From: Candidatus Altimarinota bacterium
GTDB lineage: Bacteria; Patescibacteriota; Gracilibacteria; BD1-5; UBA2023
Direction of reading: 5' to 3'
Assembly: GCA_014377305.1 (NCBI GenBank)
Contig: JACMPW010000002.1
Location: 1 to 43,384, forward strand
DNA length: 43,384 nt
Below, in pieces: positions 28,904-39,441 of this stretch (its first letter is position 1; each line of letters begins with the position of its first letter). The position numbers and the translations under genes were made by a program. The notes beneath the pieces are model-generated. The model was not told the DNA's origin. It made no database searches and saw nothing but the letters and a program-made list of their open reading frames with translations.

Positions 28904-30640
28904 ATGTTCTCACTCTCTCTCGCACTCGTCTCTCTGATCGCCTGAGTTCTCACGATCCTCGCACCATGTGTCCTACCTGTTCTGCCGGTTATCCTCGCAG
29001 GCTCAGTAGGAGAAAAGTGAAAATGGTATCCGTATATCGTTACGGGATCACTCGCACTCTCGATCGTCGCATTCACCGTACTGCTGAAGGCCTCTACTCT
29101 CCTCATCGATGTCCCACCTGAGTTCTGGAAGTATCTCTCTGGAGTTATCCTCCTCGCACTCGGACTCGTCTATATTTTTCCTCATACATGGACGCTCATC
29201 AGTTCTCGGATATTTGGTTCACGAGCCAACAGCTCACTCGATCATGCTCAGGATATCGAGTCATCGACTATGAGAGCGATCGTCACGGGGGCGGTACTCG
29301 GTCCAGTTTTCTCCACTTGTTCGCCGACCTACTCGCTCCTACTCGCTACTGTATTTCCTGTCTCATTGGTTGCGGGGATCGTCTACACATTCATATATGC
29401 AATCGGACTCTCACTTGTACTCCTTGCGATCGCAGTATTTGGGGCCTCATTGGTGCGAAAACTCAAGGTATTCGCCGATGAGGGAGGGATATTCCGCAAG
29501 ATGCTCGGGCTGATACTCGTCGTAGTCTGACTCCTGATTATTACAGGTATAGATAAAAAAATCGAAACCTATCTCGTCACACATTTTGATGTCACGAGTA
29601 TCGAGGAGAGTGTACTCGATCGAGTACTACCGAGCACATCACCTAGTGCTCCTATATCACCCATACCAGAGCAGATCCTCCCTTCGTCAGAATCACAAAT
29701 ACAAAATATCCCAAAACTCAATATCGAGAATCCTATAGCGGCTCCCGAGATCCCAGGATCTCTGACTAATTGGATCAACTCGAACCCACTCACGATGGCG
29801 AGTCTCAAGGGCAAGGTTGTCCTCATCGATTTCTGGACATACTCATGTATCAACTGTCAGCGGACACTCCCATATCTCATAGATTGGGACAAGAAATATA
29901 GAGATCAGGGACTCGTCATCATTGGCGTCCACGCTCCTGAGTTCGCATTTGAGAAGGTCAAAAATAATGTCGAAAAAGCAGTCACAGAAGCTCAGATACG
30001 ATATCCAGTCGTCCTCGATAATGACTTCACCCTATGGAATCTCTACAATAATCGATATTGGCCGGCCAAATATTTCATCGATCGATCTGGTAAGATCCGT
30101 CATACTCATTTCGGCGAAGGAGAATATGCAGAGAGTGAGACGGTAATACAGTATCTATTGAACGAGGGGAAAATTGGATCAGAAGTTGCTATGCAGTCAC
30201 CACGTCTTTCCTCACAGGAACAGACGAAATCTATTCCTCAACAGGCCAACACAAAGCCACAATCTCCAGAGACCTACCTCGGTACTGATAGACGAGCCAA
30301 TATAGTTGTATCTGATGCTCCTCTAGCATCCAATCAATGGTCTCTCGGTGGCAAGTGGGATGAACAACTCCAATCGATCACAGCCGTTAAGCAGAGTACT
30401 CTCAGCTATAATTTCTCAGCTCGGGATGTCTATCTCGTACTCGGTGGTACATGAACCATCAAGGTCACAGTGGATGGCATAGTCCAAAACCCTGGAAAGG
30501 ATGTGCAAAATGGTATCATCACCGTCGATAGTGATCGTATGTATCATATCGTACATTCGCCTCATTTTGCACAAGACAAAATCCTCAAACTCGAATTCTC
30601 CCCTGGTGTGAGTGCCTATGCGTTTACCTTTTGATCGTAG
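28904..30640 (+). CDS. DipZ-like fusion of CcdA/DsbD membrane domain and thioredoxin-like domain
   Basis: 578 residues. Residues 1-215 are a CcdA-type membrane domain that carries electrons across the membrane through a Cys pair: Cys22 (APCVLPVLP) and Cys139 (STCSPTYS). A Pro/Ser-rich linker follows (240-285). Residues 290-440 are a TlpA-like thioredoxin domain with Cys315-x-x-Cys318 (YSCINC). The C-terminus (about 455-578) begins SPETYLGTDRRANIV, the beginning of the domain found at the end of mycobacterial DipZ. It would deliver reducing power from cytoplasmic thioredoxin to the exported Msr enzymes encoded next to it. Six UGA codons. The TTAATCT operator precedes it. Confidence 0.92.
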
Positions 30641-30655
30641 CTGTTTTCCCCGAAG

Positions 30656-31237
30656 ATGAGAACCATTTACTATTTTCTGCCCTATCTCTCCATTTTCTTA
30701 ACTTACTTATCTATGTTCAAAAATACCAATAAATGGATATCTAGAAGTCTTGTTTTTCTATTGATTCTTATTTCTGCACTATACTATGTATATCATTGGA
30801 ATATGAGTCAGCAACTTTCTTCATTGGAGTATTCTCAGCAAGCTCTAAAAAAAGATATTGCTACACCAACATCATCTAATTCTATGATGATGCAAAAAGA
30901 AACTCCCAAGATGGAGGCAACTATGAAGATGCATGGTTATATGGACTATTCTCCAGAACTCGTCGCATCTGCACTGAAGGGTGGGAAACAGGTAGTATTA
31001 TTTTTTGCAGCACCGTGGTGTCCGTCATGTCGATCTCTCGACAAGGTGATCCAGGCAGATCTGGGATCTATAGGGACAGGTACGCTCATCGTCCGAGTCG
31101 ACTATGATACATCTACAGATCTCAAGAGACAATACGGAGTTGTCACACAACATACGATTGTGCTACTCAACCCTGATGGTCGTGAAAAATCGAAAAAGAT
31201 CTGAGCAAGGACAGTAGCTGAGGTACTCGGTAACTAA
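30656..31237 (+). CDS. Membrane-anchored thioredoxin-like protein
   Basis: 193 residues with one or two N-terminal hydrophobic helices (residues 2-20 and 29-46), a Met-rich linker at 75-100 (SMMMQKETPKMEATMKMHGYM), and a thioredoxin fold with the WCPSC motif (Cys122, Cys125). It likely passes electrons from the DipZ-like protein to MsrA-MsrB outside the membrane. ATG 30713 (Met20) is an alternative start giving a single membrane anchor. One UGA (KKIGARTV) near the end. Its Met-rich linker resembles that of the fasciclin protein in composition. Confidence 0.87.
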
Positions 31238-31247
31238 CATATACTAT

Positions 31248-32366
31248 ATGAAAAAAATTCAAATTTTAATTCTCGTACTCTTGGGTATAATCGGATGAAC
31301 TTTTTACTACTTTAATTCTACAACTATGAACACAACGACAACTGTTACTCCAAAAACAGAAACAAACCCTTGAAATTTAAGGAAAGCCTACTTCGCAGGA
31401 GGATGCTTCTGGTGTATGGAGGGTATATTTGAGGCACAATCAGGAGTCACTGCTGCCGTATCTGGATATGCAGGAGGTGTACAAGAAGATGCCAATTATG
31501 AGCTCGTATCAGCGGGCAATACAGATCATCGCGAAGCGGTCGAGATCAGCTATGATCCTGCTGTTATCAGCTATGCGACACTGGTAGATCTCTACTTCAC
31601 TCAGATCGATCCTACGCAGGCAGATGGTCAGTTCGGAGATCGAGGATATCGCTATACGACCGCGATACTCTATACTACTGATGAAGAAAAGCAGATTGCT
31701 GAGACAGCGATAGCACAACTCGAAAAGTCCAAAAAATTCGATAAGGCAATAGCGGTGAAGGTGGAACCCCGTACGACATTTTTCATGGCGGAAGAGTATC
31801 ATCAGGACTACTACAAGAAGTCAGTATTCCGCTATAGTCTCTATAAGGAGGGGAGTGGACGCAAGGGATATATCGAGCAAACATGGGACGAGAAGATAGC
31901 GGAGATCGAGGCGTGACAATCAGGAAAGACTCAAAAACCAGTAAATCTCAAAGACAAGCTCACTGATATTCAATATCGTGTCACACAAGAAGAAGGAACG
32001 GAGGTTCCATTCAAAAATCCATATTGGGACAATCATCAGAGTGGTATCTATGTGGATATCGTAGATGGTTCTCCGCTCTTTGCTTCTCTCGATAAGTTCG
32101 ATAGTGGGACTGGATGGCCGAGCTTTACCCGAGTTATGACTGGTGCGAGTATAGTCGAGAAAACTGATACCCAGCTCTTCTCGACTCGTACAGAGGTCAG
32201 ATCCAAGAATGCAGATTCCCACCTCGGTCATCTCTTCACCGACGGTCCAGTCGATCAGTGAGGGATGCGATACTGTATCAACTCCGCCGCACTCCGGTTC
32301 GTTCCTGTGACTGATCTGGACAAGGAGTGATATGGGGAATACAAGCAGATTTTTGACAAGCGATAA
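31248..32366 (+). CDS. msrAB: Exported bifunctional methionine sulfoxide reductase MsrA-MsrB
   Basis: 372 residues. One N-terminal helix (residues 4-22) anchors or exports it. MsrA part: [14 protein letters not shown] (catalytic Cys53), [26 protein letters not shown]. MsrB part: [39 protein letters not shown] and [11 protein letters not shown] (Cys343). Together they repair both stereoisomers of methionine sulfoxide in envelope proteins. Comparable secreted fusions occur in Neisseria and Streptococcus, in the latter with CcdA and an extracytoplasmic thioredoxin. The MsrB half is similar to the separate MsrB at 26316. Several UGA glycines, including Gly223 at the domain junction. Confidence 0.95.
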
Positions 32367-32447
32367 TTGTAGGTGAATTCAGCTCGGATTTGACGCAAAA
32401 AAAGAACTCTGATACACTCGTAGTATCAGTTTTTCTTTTTCTCTCCT

Positions 32448-33824
32448 ATGTCTCTCATCACCTCCACGAGTCCATCCGACCACTATGCTCCACTCGGATC
32501 TATCGAGTCTACCTCGCCAGCCGAGATTGCTACGATCGTCGCCCAGGCACACCGTTCCCAGATCCTTTGGGCAAATATGCCAGTTGTCGAGCGAGTCTGA
32601 CTCCTGCGGGAACTGTATGATACTTTTGCATGACAAAAAGAAACCATCGCTACGAGTATCTCAATCGAGATGGGTATGCCGATCCGACTCGCTCGTGATG
32701 AGGTCAGCTATGGACTCAGCTATATGCTCTGGTATCTCGATCATGCAGAGGAGAGTCTCACTCCTGAGATTGTTTTTGAAAACGATACCGAGATCCATAT
32801 GGTCACCTACGAACCGAAAGGGGTGATTGCTGCGATAACTCCTTGGAATTATCCTTTTATGCTCTGTATCTGGGCGTGTGTCCAGCCACTCCTCGCGAGC
32901 AATACCATCGTCTGGAAGATCTCGAAGGAGGTGATATTGACTGGTAAATTGATCGGTTCTCTGATCGAGAACTCGTCTCTCCCACCTGGAGTCTGGACGG
33001 AGATATATGGAGACGGACACACGGGCGATCTCCTCACGGACGCAGATATCGACGGGATCACATTCACGGGATCGACGAGAATCGGGAATATGTTGTCACA
33101 GAAGGCTCTCGAAAAGGGGATCACTACCGTGATGGAGCTCGGTGGATCGGCTCCAGGAGTCGTGTGTGCTGATGCGGATATCGACGCAGTACTCGAGACG
33201 ATCTACTATATGCGATACTCCAATTCTGGTCAGATGTGCGATGGACTCAAGCGTCTCATCGTCCATACGAGTCGCTATGATGAGCTCGTGGCGAAGCTCT
33301 CCACCCGGCTCCTCTCGAAAAAACTCTGAAGCCCGCTCGATCCATCGATTGATATCGGACCACTCGTGTCTGAGAGTCAACTCACGAGTGTCAGCGAACA
33401 ATATGATGATGCTATCGCGAAGTGAGCAACGATCCTTGCGACAATTCCTATTTCTCCTGAGCTCTCTGGTGCCTACTTTGCACCTGTGATCCTCGGAGAT
33501 ATCACGACTGATATGCGAGTCTGGCGAGAGGAGGTCTTCGGGCCAATCTTGCCGATTGTCACTTTTTCGACGATCGAACAGGCGATAGAGCTCGCCAATG
33601 ATACGATCTATGGACTCGGAGCATATGTATTCACTGAGGATAGAGAGACCTTTGCTTATCTTGCTCGCCATATGGAGAGTGGGATGGTGCAACTCAACAA
33701 TGTGAACTACTGTATCCCATCCGATCCGTTCGGTGGATACAAGGCGTCGGGTATCGGTCGCGAGCATGGGAAGGTAGGATTTCATGAACTCTGCAATACC
33801 AAGGTAATCAGCATGCCAAAATAA
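32448..33824 (+). CDS. NAD(P)-dependent aldehyde dehydrogenase
   Basis: 458 residues; oxidises an aldehyde to an acid. Active-site residues are visible: Asn134 (TPWNYPF), Glu230 (ELGGSAP) and Cys264 (SNSGQMCDG). The cofactor region carries ITFTGSTRIG, and the end has EEVFGPILPIV and PFGGYKASGIGREHG. The family includes succinate-semialdehyde and 4-aminobutanal dehydrogenases; a nearby class III aminotransferase makes such an amine-derived aldehyde plausible. Four UGA codons. It starts a four-gene block ending with glutamate dehydrogenase. Confidence 0.92.
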
Positions 33825-33834
33825 ATACCAATAT

Positions 33835-34476
33835 ATGCATGATTTTTCTCTCATATTTGTTCTCATCTCGGCGTGTATCTATCTCATCTGATTCATCCCG
33901 TATGTTTATCATATATTCCATGGTCGAGTGGTTCCGCATCCTTTTAGCTGGACGATCTGGTGTATCCTCTCAGCGATCAGTACCTATGCTCTCTTCTCAG
34001 CTGACGGGGCGACGAGCTCACTCATCGCTCCCGTGATCCGTACGATCGCCCTCTCGATAGGAGGAGTCATCGGATGGTTCATGATCCGCAAGATATCGAT
34101 CAATAGATTCGACTATCTTTTTCTGTTACTCGGAGTTAGTTGTGTCTTGATCGCTTCATATTATGGAGTACGACAAGCGATTATTCCCACTATTATTTTG
34201 GACTTCCTAGTGTTATCTCCTACGATCAAAAAAATCTGGAACGATCCAGATTCTGAAGATATATTTGCATGGGTACTTGTCTCTCTTTCTCAGATTTTTC
34301 TCCTTCTCTCGTTCAATCATTATACTATAGAGAATTCACTTTTCTGGGCATACCAACTGATTATCAACTGACTGGTAGCTATTTTTATCTATCGACGCAG
34401 GCTCTATATGAGTCAGTGGACGAGTAGAGTCAAGTCATTTTTTGATTCTATTCTCGCTTTCACAAGCAAAGTATAG
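33835..34476 (+). CDS. Polytopic membrane protein, unknown function
   Basis: 213 residues with about seven hydrophobic segments (FVLISACIYLIGFIPYVYHI, TIWCILSAISTYALF, VIRTIALSIGGVIGWFMI, YLFLLLGVSCVLIASYYGV and others) and a short basic tail. The motif YVYHIFHGRVVPHPFSWTIW is distinctive but I cannot assign a family. Two UGA codons. Between the aldehyde dehydrogenase and aminotransferase genes, 10 bases after the first; a transporter for the substrate is a guess only. Confidence 0.72.
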
Positions 34477-34533
34477 TATTATATATCTATTCTTAATGTT
34501 GTAGTATAATATCATCTCACATTCTCATATCTT

Positions 34534-35958
34534 ATGCCAAAATCTCTCAAAACTGCTCTCGAATACGCTAATACCTGGACGGATATCATCAAACTCAATA
34601 AACACCCAGACAAGAAACAGTCAGAGTGGATCATATCTGAGTCACTCCACAACTTCGGAGAACACTTCAACAAGTGATGGCTCGAGAATCGCAAATCCGT
34701 CACTCAGTGAGGGATGTGGGCAGCGACCGAATACGCTGGACAATGATCCGTATTCTCTGACGTTCTCGGGCGTGAGTATATCGACTGGCTCGGTGGCTAT
34801 GGACTCTTTTCTCATGGCTGGTCCAACCCAGATATCATCTCTGTCGTATCCGCTCAGCTCGCTCGTAGCCCTATGCCATCACAAGAGCTCATCGATCCAC
34901 TCCGAGGCGTACTCGCGAGGCTCATTGCTGAGATTACACCAGGTGATTTGCAGTACAGTTTTTTCTGTGCGAGTGGTACAGAGGCCAATGAGTGAGCTAT
35001 CAAACTCGCCAAGATGTATACCAAAAAGTCAGCATTTATCTCGACTATCAATGCGTTCCACGGCAAAACTATGGGATCTCTCTCGATGATGGGAAAAGCT
35101 CTCTATCGTGATCCTGTCGGGCAGATGTACGGAGGCCCAGTATATTTTGTCGAGTTCTGAGATGCTGACGCTATGGAGAAGCAACTTGAAACTTGCAAAA
35201 AGCTCGGTATAGGAGTCGCAGGAGTCATCATCGAACCGATCCAGTGAGAGGCAGGAGCAGTCGTCCCACCCGATGACTACTGGCCACGAGTCAGGGCTAT
35301 GACTCGTGAGCATGGTACTCTTCTCATTGCCGATGAGGTACAGACAGGACTCGGTCGTACGGGTCGGATATTTGGCGTGGATCACTGGGATGTCGTCCCT
35401 GATATCATGACTCTCGGGAAGTCACTCGGTGGAGGTGTGATGCCGATATCAGCGTTCGTCTCGACGGCCGAGATCTGGCAATGTATGATGTACCCCAATC
35501 CGTTCATCCATACGACAACGACTGGAGGTGGAGCACTCGCGTGCAGTGCTGCGATAGCAGGGATACAGGTCATGCTCAGAGATGATCTCGCAGGGCAAGC
35601 AAGAGAAAAATGAGACTATATGATGGCGAAACTCCAAGAATTTGTGAAAAAATATCCGAAAATCTATGAAAAAGTCACGGGTAAGTGACTCCTCATCGGT
35701 CAGCATTTCACATCGAAGGAGATCGGATATCAGGTAGCATCAGAACTATTCAAGCGATGAGTTCTCGTCGGTGGTACCCTCAACTCCGCGAAGACTATTC
35801 GCATCGAGCCACCACTCGTGATCGACTATGAGACGATCGATCGAGGACTTGCTATCTTATCCGATACTTTGGAGTTCATATCCGCTCAGATCGAACGAGA
35901 GGGGAAGAGTACATTTTTTGATGAGATAAAAAAATACATCCACGAAAAAACAGCGTAA
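34534..35958 (+). CDS. Class III aminotransferase, putrescine/4-aminobutyrate type
   Basis: 474 residues, pyridoxal-phosphate dependent. Motifs: CASGTEANEGAIKLAK (phosphate binding), AFHGKTMGSLS, VIIEPIQGEAG, LLIADEVQTGLGRTG with Asp267, and the Schiff-base lysine Lys296 (MTLGKSLGGG). The long N-terminus (residues 1-70) with WAATEYAGQGS is like putrescine aminotransferase (PatA), which makes 4-aminobutanal and glutamate; 4-aminobutyrate aminotransferase is the alternative. With the aldehyde dehydrogenase and glutamate dehydrogenase next to it, this fits a pathway that deaminates a diamine or GABA. UGA encodes about ten glycines, including Gly154 and Gly238. Confidence 0.9.
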
Positions 35959-35960
35959 AA

Positions 35961-35986
35961 AGAGTTGCAAATATCTTTACAACTCT
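35961..35986. terminator. Weak hairpin after the aminotransferase gene
   Basis: AGAGTTG and CAACTCT, 7 bp, around a 12-base loop; no T-run follows. It may be an attenuator or RNA processing site between the aminotransferase and glutamate dehydrogenase genes. Confidence 0.35.
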
Positions 35987-36029
35987 ATAATGAGATAGGT
36001 TCTCATATTAAATAATAATCAATTTTTCC

Positions 36030-37274
36030 ATGTCTACCAACAACCCATTCCTCTCAGCGAGGTCTCAGATGCAGACAGCATACGTCTTTCTCACTGGTCG
36101 CTACGATGCTCAGTTCCCGAAGATGATGAATCCTGAACGAGTCATCGAGGTCAATATCCCAGTAAAAATGGATAGCGGCGAAATCAAGAATTTTGTCGGA
36201 TATCGTAGTCAACACAATGGAGCTCGTGGACCATATAAGGGAGGTATCCGCTACCATCAGGATGTGACAGTCGACGAGGTGAAGGCACTCTCGACCTGGA
36301 TGAGTATCAAGTGTGCTACTCTCGATCTCCCACTCGGAGGAGGCAAGGGCGGTATCATCGTGAATCCCAAGGAACTCTCAGAACGCGAGCTCGAACAACT
36401 CTCTCGTGGATGGGTGCAGCGGCTGTACAAGTATCTCGGACCGCTCGATGATGTCCCAGCACCAGATGTCAATACAAACGGACAGATCATGTCATGGATG
36501 GTGGATGAATACTCAAGATTGCTAGGTCACTGGACTCCAGGGACTTTCACTGGCAAGCCGCTCTCGATCGGTGGATCTCTTGGTCGTGATACGGCTACTG
36601 CTCAGGGCGGACTCTATGTTCTCGAGGCGTATCTCAAAAGCAGCAACGAATCACTCAAGGGCAAAAAAGTAGTCATCCAATGAGCCTGAAATGCTGGACT
36701 CAATATGATTGAACTCATAGCAAAAACTGGGGCAATCCTCATCGGAACCTCTGACTCTCATGGTGCCATCTATGACGAGGCAGGTCTGGATATCGCTCAT
36801 ATCGTAGAGCTGAAGAAAAATAAACAAGCTCTTACAGAATATACATGGGGGACTCAGATCACGAACCCTGAACTCCTCGAACTCGAGTGTGATATCCTCA
36901 TCCCAGCAGCTCTGGAGAACCAGATCACATCTGAAAACGTGAAAAATATCAAAGCGAAACTCATCCTCGAACTCGCCAATGGGCCGATCACTCCTGACGC
37001 AGATGTTGTACTTTTCTCCAAGTGAATTGCCGTGATCCCAGATATCCTCGCGAATGCTGGAGGTGTGACGGTATCCTACTTCGAACAAGTGCAGAACAAT
37101 GCGAACTACTACTGGTCTCGCGAAGAGGTACAACAGAAACTAAAACTGAAGATGGAAACCGCACTCGCAGGAGTCCTGAAGTCAGCTACAGAACACAAGG
37201 TGATGCTCCGCACTGGGGCTTATGTGGTCGCCATGGAGCGGATACTGGAAGCAATGAAGATGAGAGGGGAATAG
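36030..37274 (+). CDS. Glutamate dehydrogenase
   Basis: 414 residues; converts glutamate to 2-oxoglutarate and ammonia with NAD(P), or the reverse. Catalytic part: GPYKGGIRYH (Lys70), Lys94, PLGGGKGGI (Lys106) and DDVPAPDVNTNGQIM with the catalytic Asp. Cofactor domain: VVIQGAGNAGLN, in which two of the glycines are UGA codons. The ending GGVTVSYFEQVQN is typical of the hexameric class. It could regenerate the 2-oxoglutarate consumed by the neighbouring aminotransferase. Three UGA codons, each at a conserved glycine. Confidence 0.95.
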
Positions 37275-37293
37275 TTGATTGTTGGATAAAAAT

Positions 37294-37319
37294 AAATCCG
37301 TCTTGCGAGAGATGGATTT
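37294..37319 (+). terminator. Hairpin after glutamate dehydrogenase
   Basis: AAATCC-G-TCT, loop TGCG, AGA-GAT-GGATTT, then TTGTTTCT. An imperfect stem with a T-rich tail, 19 bases after the stop, before the TesA-like gene. Confidence 0.55.
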
Positions 37320-37336
37320 GTTTCTATAATGGCTAT

Positions 37337-37987
37337 ATGAAAACAATTCTCGTTATAATTACATCTCTCTTTCTTTTTACCTCTTGTGGTTCGTCAGTAC
37401 CAGACACGGTCGTGATACCAGTAAAAACAGAAAAAACTATCCTCGCTCTCGGTGACTCGCTCACTGCAGGGTATGGACTCAGCGTGTCTGACTCCTATCC
37501 GAGTCAACTCGAAGCCAAGCTCAGAGAGCAGTGATACACCTATAGTATCCAGAACGGCTGAGTCTCAGGTGATACGAGTGCTGGACTCCTCTCGCGTATG
37601 GACTGGCTCCTCGAGTGAGATGCACCGACACTCGCGATCCTCTGTATCGGGGGCAATGATGCCTTCCAGTGAAAAGACCCAGCTGAGATCGAGAAAAATA
37701 TCCGAGCCATCATAGAAAAACTAGAGTCCAAAAATATCCCAATACTCTTCGCTGGGATGCGTGCGCCACTCAATCTCTGAGGCGAATATGGTAAAAAATA
37801 CGAAGCTATATTCCCGAAACTCGCAAAAGAATACAAGCTGACATTTATGCCATTTTTACTCGAATGAGTCGCACTGAAGGCTCAGTACAACCAAGATGAT
37901 CGCATACATCCCACCCGCGAGTGATATGCGATCGTGGTGGGGAACCTGATGGAGATACTCGAAGACGAGAATCTGATAGTGAAGTAG
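37337..37987 (+). CDS. TesA-like SGNH esterase lipoprotein
   Basis: 216 residues, exported as a lipoprotein (FTSC, Cys17). SGNH hydrolase motifs: block I LALGDSLTAGYGL with nucleophile Ser41, block II Gly in NGGVSGDTSAGLL, block III IGGNDAF (Asn107), block V DRIHPTREGY with Asp188 and His191. This is the TesA/multifunctional lysophospholipase-thioesterase type. It is followed by a membrane acyltransferase-like gene and then an ABC pair resembling YbbA-YbbP, whose genes flank tesA in E. coli. UGA codons encode at least eight glycines. Confidence 0.92.
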
Positions 37988-38002
37988 CTAATCCCCAAAT
38001 AT

Positions 38003-38710
38003 ATGCGATATCAATCCCTCGATACACTCCGTGGACTCGCGATCATGGGGATGATATTGTTCCATACGAACTATATGCTCGAGGAGATCTTTGCTGTAGA
38101 TATATTCTCTTTTTCTCAGGTATTCTGGTATATCCTCGGGAGAGTGGTTGCTATCGTATTTATCACTGTATCGGGCGTCTCACTATATCTCTCACTCCAG
38201 CATGGATCCCACGATCGGATAGCGATGCGAACTCGAGAGAGATTCATGATACTCACGACTATCGCCCTCGCTATATCACTCGTGACCTATACATATTTTT
38301 ATGAGCAGAGGATCTCATTCGGGATTATTCATTTTTTTGCTATCGTGACGGTGCTCGCTCTCCCTCTGGTACGACTCGGATCCTGGAATATACTCGTCGG
38401 TATAGCGTGTCTGATCATCGGATATGTTATCAGTCCCATGAGTTTCGATACGGATCTCCTCATCCCACTCGGGATCACCCCCATAGGCTATTACTCGGCG
38501 GACTATTATCCTATATTCCCATGGTTTGGGTACTATCTGATGGGATATGGAGTCGCATCATGGCTGAGTCTGAGAGGATATCTCGATACTCTATTCTCAT
38601 GATCGCACCAGATGCTCCGACCACTCGCATACATTGGCAGACATTCACTCCTCGTCTATGTACTGCATGTGCCGATCATTTATGGAGTTATATTGTGGAT
38701 ACTACACTAG
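38003..38710 (+). CDS. DUF1624/HGSNAT-like membrane protein
   Basis: 235 residues, seven or eight hydrophobic helices. The start MRYQSLDTLRGLAIMGMILFHTNYML is typical of the DUF1624 family (heparan-alpha-glucosaminide N-acetyltransferase, catalytic domain), related to membrane acyltransferases, with the conserved RG and His. Also YYPIFPWFGYYLMGYG and SLLVYVLHVPIIYG near the end. It may move an acetyl group to a surface glycan; the substrate is unknown. One UGA (SGSHQ). It starts 15 bases after the TesA-like gene. Confidence 0.85.
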
Positions 38711-38767
38711 TGGTTCCGATTGTATTTTCCTATATATCCATATAATAACCTTCTAAGTAACCTACTT

Positions 38768-39427
38768 ATGATCTCACTCCAAAACATCTCAAAATCGTAT
38801 ACCTCTCGTGGTGAGACGGTGACTCTCTTTACGGATCTCGATTGGCGAGTCGAGACGGGCAGCTTCGTCGCTCTCATGGGTGCAAGTGGTGCGGGCAAGT
38901 CGACACTCCTCTCACTCATCGCAGGGATACTCACTCCAGATAGTGGCTCTATCTCACTCGGAGAGACTGATATCACGACCCTCTCGACTGATGCGATGAT
39001 CGCATATCGCGGAGGACACATCGCATTTATCTTTCAGGCTTTTGAACTCATCCCGAATCTCACTGTCACAGAGAATATCGATCTCGTACTCGATATCTCG
39101 CATGCACCTCGCAGGTATACGACCGATGAGATACTGGAGAGGGTGTGACTCACAGGCAAGTGAAGACGCTATCCGAACGAGCTCTCAGGAGGGGAGCAAC
39201 AGCGAGTTGCTATCGCTCGGGCTTTTGTTGCGGATGTGCCATACCTCCTCGCTGATGAGCCGACGGGTAATCTCGATGAGGGCAATGCGAGTCGTATCAT
39301 GGATCTCATCGATATACTCCACCAGGAGACAGGCAATACTATCGTGATGATCACGCATGATGTGGATATCGCGAGTCGAGCAGACACTGTATGGCGACTG
39401 CATAACGGGCAACTCCAGCAAAAGTAA
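38768..39427 (+). CDS. ABC transporter ATP-binding protein, YbbA/LolD-like
   Basis: 219 residues. Walker A GASGAGKST, Q-loop FQAFELIP, signature LSGGEQQRVAIARA, Walker B YLLADEPTGNLD and H-loop ITHD. Members of this MacB/LolD/YbbA subfamily pair with FtsX-type permeases and act as mechanotransmitters rather than transporters across the membrane. Its partner is the gene that starts 14 bases later. Three UGA codons near LERVGLTGKGRR. Confidence 0.94.
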
Positions 39428-39441
39428 AACGACCTCATATT

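Noticed and set aside
33096-33866. 256-residue minus-strand ORF
   Set aside because: Lies antisense to the catalytic half of the aldehyde dehydrogenase and has no motif.
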